The translations under genes and the position numbers were made by a program. This document shows positions 61,410-64,000 of a DNA stretch of 64,000 nt, one piece after another; positions within the stretch are counted from its first letter, which is position 1; every line of letters starts with the position of its first letter. The stretch comes from Pseudomonas sp. ANT_H4. GTDB taxonomy: Bacteria; Pseudomonadota; Gammaproteobacteria; Pseudomonadales; Pseudomonadaceae. The notes beneath the pieces were generated by a model that did no database searches, had not been told where the DNA came from, and saw only the letters and a program-made list of their open reading frames with translations. The stretch is taken from positions 1-64,000 of the forward strand of contig NZ_VOBG01000013.1 of the NCBI RefSeq assembly GCF_008369295.1, read 5' to 3'.

Positions 61410-62951
61410 TTAGACTGCGGCAGAACCGATTCCGGTAGTCGTCCGCACCCGGCCTTCCAGCCGCCGCTTCAACCCTCGCGCCTCGATCACCAGCGTCGAA
61501 CCCTTGGCCGCATTGGCCCGCCCCCATTCTTCCAGCAACTCAAGGCAGGAGTGGTCCACGTAACTCAAGTTATTGAGCGGTACATGCACGGTGGTTCCCG
61601 CCGGCACCGTCGACAACACACGGGTCAACGCTGGCACCTTGAGAAAGGTTGCCGCACCGGTCAGTCGCAACTCCATTTCGCCGTCCTTGGGCAGATCGAT
61701 CAGGCTGATTTTCAGCCGTGAAGCCTTCCACGCCAGTTTGGCCAGGGTCAGCCCGAAGCCCACCAGTACGCCGGTCAACAAGTCGGTGAAAACGATCACC
61801 AGCGCAGTGGCCGCATAAGTGAACATCGGCATCCGACCGTAACGGGCCAGGCCACGGAAAGCCTTGATGTCCACCAACTTGATACCGGTGTACACCAACA
61901 CACCCGCCAGGCTCGCCACCGGAATGCTTTGCAGCACACTGGACAGCAGCAAGACGAACGCCAGCAGCCACAGGCCATGGAACATCGCCGACAAGCGCGT
62001 AGTGGCACCGGCCTGGACGTTGGCCGAGCTGCGCACAATCACGCCGGTCATCGGCAACGCACCGACCAAGCCACAGAGCATGTTGCCCACACCTTGGGCC
62101 GACAGTTCCTTGTCGAAGTCGGAACGCTGGCCATTGTGCATACGGTCGACAGCGGCAGCCGACAGAAGGGTTTCGGCACTGGCGATAAAGGCCACCGCGA
62201 AGGCTGCGATCAACAGATTGGGATCGGCCAGGTTCAGCAGGTCGCTGGGGCGCAGCCAGTCAATGGCGTCCGCCAAGTTTTCCGGCACTTCCACCCGCTT
62301 TACCTGTAATGCCAGCACCAGGCTGGTCACCGTCGCCAATCCCACACCGAGCAAGGCGCCTGGCACGAAGCGCAGCTTTTGCGGACGAAACTTGTCCCAT
62401 AGCCACATCACCAGGATCGTCGATAATCCGAGCAGACCGGCCTGCCAGCCCAACCCGCCGCCCAGCGTCGGGATAGCCTGGATCAACGCTGCCGGGAAGC
62501 CGGCGAGATTATCCAGCCCAGAGGGTTTCGGTACGCCGTCGAGCATCACATGGACCTGCGACAGCACAATCAACACCCCGATCCCCGCCAGCATCCCGTA
62601 CACCACCGCTGGCGCGGTAACACGGAACCAGCAACCCAGGCGCAAACGCCCGGCCACCAGTTGCAGAAAGCCCGCCAACAGCAGGATCGGCCCGAGCATG
62701 ACCATGCCATGCTGGCGCACTACTTCGAATACCAGCACCGCCAGGCCCGCCGCCGGGCCGCTGACTTGCAGTGGCGAGCCAGCCATCCAACCTACCACCA
62801 GACCACCGATAATACCGGTGATCAGACCTTTGGCCGGTGGCATCCCCGACGCAATAGCAATCCCCATGCACAAGGGCAGGGCGACCAGAAACACAACCAC
62901 GGAGGCCAACAGCTCCCGTGGCAGTACAGCTTTTAATTGAGCAGCACGCAT
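61410..62951 (-). CDS. SulP-family anion transporter with STAS domain
   Basis: A 513-aa SulP transporter with about eleven membrane helices (MRAAQLKAVLPRELLASVVV start; ASGMPPAKGLITGIIGG, SGPAAGLAVLVFEV) and a C-terminal STAS domain (GAATFLKVPALTRVLSTV, then VHVPLNNLSYVDHSCLELLE). I chose the ATG at 62951 because GGGAGAG lies about 7 bp upstream. The upstream neighbour on the same strand is a beta-carbonic anhydrase, 86 bp away; such SulP/carbonic anhydrase pairs suggest bicarbonate rather than sulfate transport. That substrate is inference. Confidence 0.88.
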   Translation of the reverse strand: MRAAQLKAVLPRELLASVVVFLVALPLCMGIAIASGMPPAKGLITGIIGGLVVGWMAGSPLQVSGPAAGLAVLVFEVVRQHGMVMLGPILLLAGFLQLVAGRLRLGCWFRVTAPAVVYGMLAGIGVLIVLSQVHVMLDGVPKPSGLDNLAGFPAALIQAIPTLGGGLGWQAGLLGLSTILVMWLWDKFRPQKLRFVPGALLGVGLATVTSLVLALQVKRVEVPENLADAIDWLRPSDLLNLADPNLLIAAFAVAFIASAETLLSAAAVDRMHNGQRSDFDKELSAQGVGNMLCGLVGALPMTGVIVRSSANVQAGATTRLSAMFHGLWLLAFVLLLSSVLQSIPVASLAGVLVYTGIKLVDIKAFRGLARYGRMPMFTYAATALVIVFTDLLTGVLVGFGLTLAKLAWKASRLKISLIDLPKDGEMELRLTGAATFLKVPALTRVLSTVPAGTTVHVPLNNLSYVDHSCLELLEEWGRANAAKGSTLVIEARGLKRRLEGRVRTTTGIGSAAV

Positions 62952-63037
62952 GATGACTCTCCCGAGGCATTCGCCGGGCATGGAAAGGCCTGGCTGCTTC
63001 AACGGCAGCCATCGCGTTACCCGACATTGGGAATGTT

Positions 63038-63769
63038 TTAGAAGCGCGCTTTAGGCGTCGCCGAAGGGATCGGTTGGGTACCGTTCAACGGCAGGAACGC
63101 CCCTTTTTCCGCATCGTAGGCTTTGATTTCGCTGGTTTCGATGTTGTAGACCCAGCCATGGATAAACAACTGACCATTGGCCATGCGTGAGGCCACGGAC
63201 GGGTGAGTGCGCAAATGCTGCAACTGGGCAATCACGTTTTCTTCAGTCAGCACATGCATGCTTTCGACTTCGCTGGTGCAATGACAGTTGTCCTGGACCA
63301 TGGTCTTGGCAACCTCGGCATGACGCAGCCAGGCTGCGACCGTGGGCATCTTTTCCAGGCTCAGCGGGTTGAGCACCGCACGCATGGCGCCGCAATCGGA
63401 ATGGCCACAAATGATAATGTGCTGCACGCCCAAAGCCAGTACCGCGTATTCGATGGCGGTGGAAACACCGCCGTTCATCTGCCCATAAGGCGGCACGACG
63501 TTGCCGACGTTACGGGTCACAAACAAATCGCCAGGGGCGCTTTGGGTGATCAGTTCCGGAACGATGCGCGAATCGGCGCAGGCAATAAACATCGCCCTAG
63601 GGCTCTGGGCCGTGGCGAGCTTCTTGAAGAGTTCTTCCTGCTGCGGAAAGATCTCGTGATGAAAATGCAAAAAACCTTCAACAATATGTTGCAGCGCTGC
63701 ATCGGCGGATTCCGCCTCGTGAGGGGCTGAAGCCGACGCAGCCAACGGCTGTTTATCCTTGTCACTCAT
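63038..63769 (-). CDS. Beta-class carbonic anhydrase
   Basis: A 243-aa enzyme interconverting CO2 and bicarbonate. Zinc ligands and partners are in FIACADSRIVPELI (Cys-x-Asp-x-Arg) and IIICGHSDCGAM (His and Cys), all intact. GDLFVTRNVGNVVPPYG is also conserved. No signal peptide, so cytosolic. It leads a two-gene unit with the SulP transporter; together they probably supply bicarbonate to anabolic carboxylations. Confidence 0.93.
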   Translation of the reverse strand: MSDKDKQPLAASASAPHEAESADAALQHIVEGFLHFHHEIFPQQEELFKKLATAQSPRAMFIACADSRIVPELITQSAPGDLFVTRNVGNVVPPYGQMNGGVSTAIEYAVLALGVQHIIICGHSDCGAMRAVLNPLSLEKMPTVAAWLRHAEVAKTMVQDNCHCTSEVESMHVLTEENVIAQLQHLRTHPSVASRMANGQLFIHGWVYNIETSEIKAYDAEKGAFLPLNGTQPIPSATPKARF

Positions 63770-64000
63770 GATTCATCCTCTTGGTTGGAGCAGGGGAGCT
63801 TTCCAGTTCTGTTCGGCGCGCAACCAGTGCAATAGTTGGAAAACTGCAAAACCAGAGGCGCCGACTCGTTAGTCACTCGATGAACACGTTAACTACCGAA
63901 ACTTAACTCAAACTGAATCAACCGCTCTATCTCGCGGTTCTCCGTGATGTCAAAGCGCGACTACTCAACCGTAAATAGTCCGCGTACCTGCATGAGTCTA
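63770..64000. other. Right end of window, upstream of carbonic anhydrase
   Basis: No gene is visible in these 231 bp on either strand. The region should contain the promoter of the carbonic anhydrase-SulP unit on the minus strand; I cannot assign hexamers with confidence. Confidence 0.4.

Overview
The window reads as chromosomal DNA of a fluorescent Pseudomonas (P. fluorescens-group-like). The evidence is the gene content and order: gltP, an Ivy-family gene, algB-kinB, ampDh2, a GGDEF gene, dsbA, cytochrome c4, engB, polA, thrB, znuA/zur-znuCB, metNIQ and an aa3-type cox cluster lie in essentially the order I recall from P. aeruginosa PAO1. KinB (595 aa, phospho-His at 385) and AlgB (Asp59) match family lengths and sites exactly. 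Coding is dense and GC-rich throughout. I see no phage, IS element, integron, tRNA or CRISPR array; this is mostly core genome, and the most interesting signals are regulatory or concern small uncharacterised proteins.

Region by region. 1-553 is the leader of an rRNA operon reading leftwards out of the window: boxA and three tandem promoters are visible, the 16S gene itself is outside. 554-4026 is the glutarate (lysine catabolism) module gcdG-gcdH with divergent gcdR. 4479-9049 holds the proton-translocating transhydrogenase pntAA-pntAB-pntB and a succinyl-CoA:acetate CoA-transferase. 9050-13268 is the least understood stretch: two DUF1127 micro-proteins, each preceded by clustered GTAC-core repeats, three tandem secreted DUF2388 paralogues, and a 653-aa DUF4105 protein that also carries an HExxH motif. 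13265-19445 has a GFA-family protein, a citrate transporter with a Crc/Hfq-like A-rich leader motif, TerC, a Na/Pi-type transporter and a secreted M16 peptidase. 19515-24110 is a membrane protein followed by an Mla-type lipid transport operon (STAS-permease, ATPase, MCE protein, lipoprotein). 24155-26820 has a fused SpmA/SpmB-like protein and gltP.

27487-41621 is the envelope-stress and information-processing block: Ivy, a DUF1328 micro-gene, algB-kinB, ampDh2, a diguanylate cyclase, an EEP nuclease, dsbA, cytochromes c4 and c5, engB, the small RNA ErsA with a clear AlgU-type promoter, and polA. 41696-46818 holds DUF2782, thrB and the zinc uptake regulon with a Zur-box-like site. 46871-51787 is katE and metNIQ. 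51842-60340 is the cytochrome c oxidase cluster with its assembly factors (SCO, CyoE, CtaA, SURF1, CtaG). 60708-63769 has a conserved protein of unknown function, a SulP transporter and a beta-carbonic anhydrase.

Start codons were moved downstream of the longest reading frame in about twenty genes where a ribosome binding site, signal peptide or family length favoured it; each case is noted. PAO1 comparisons are from memory, not from an alignment.
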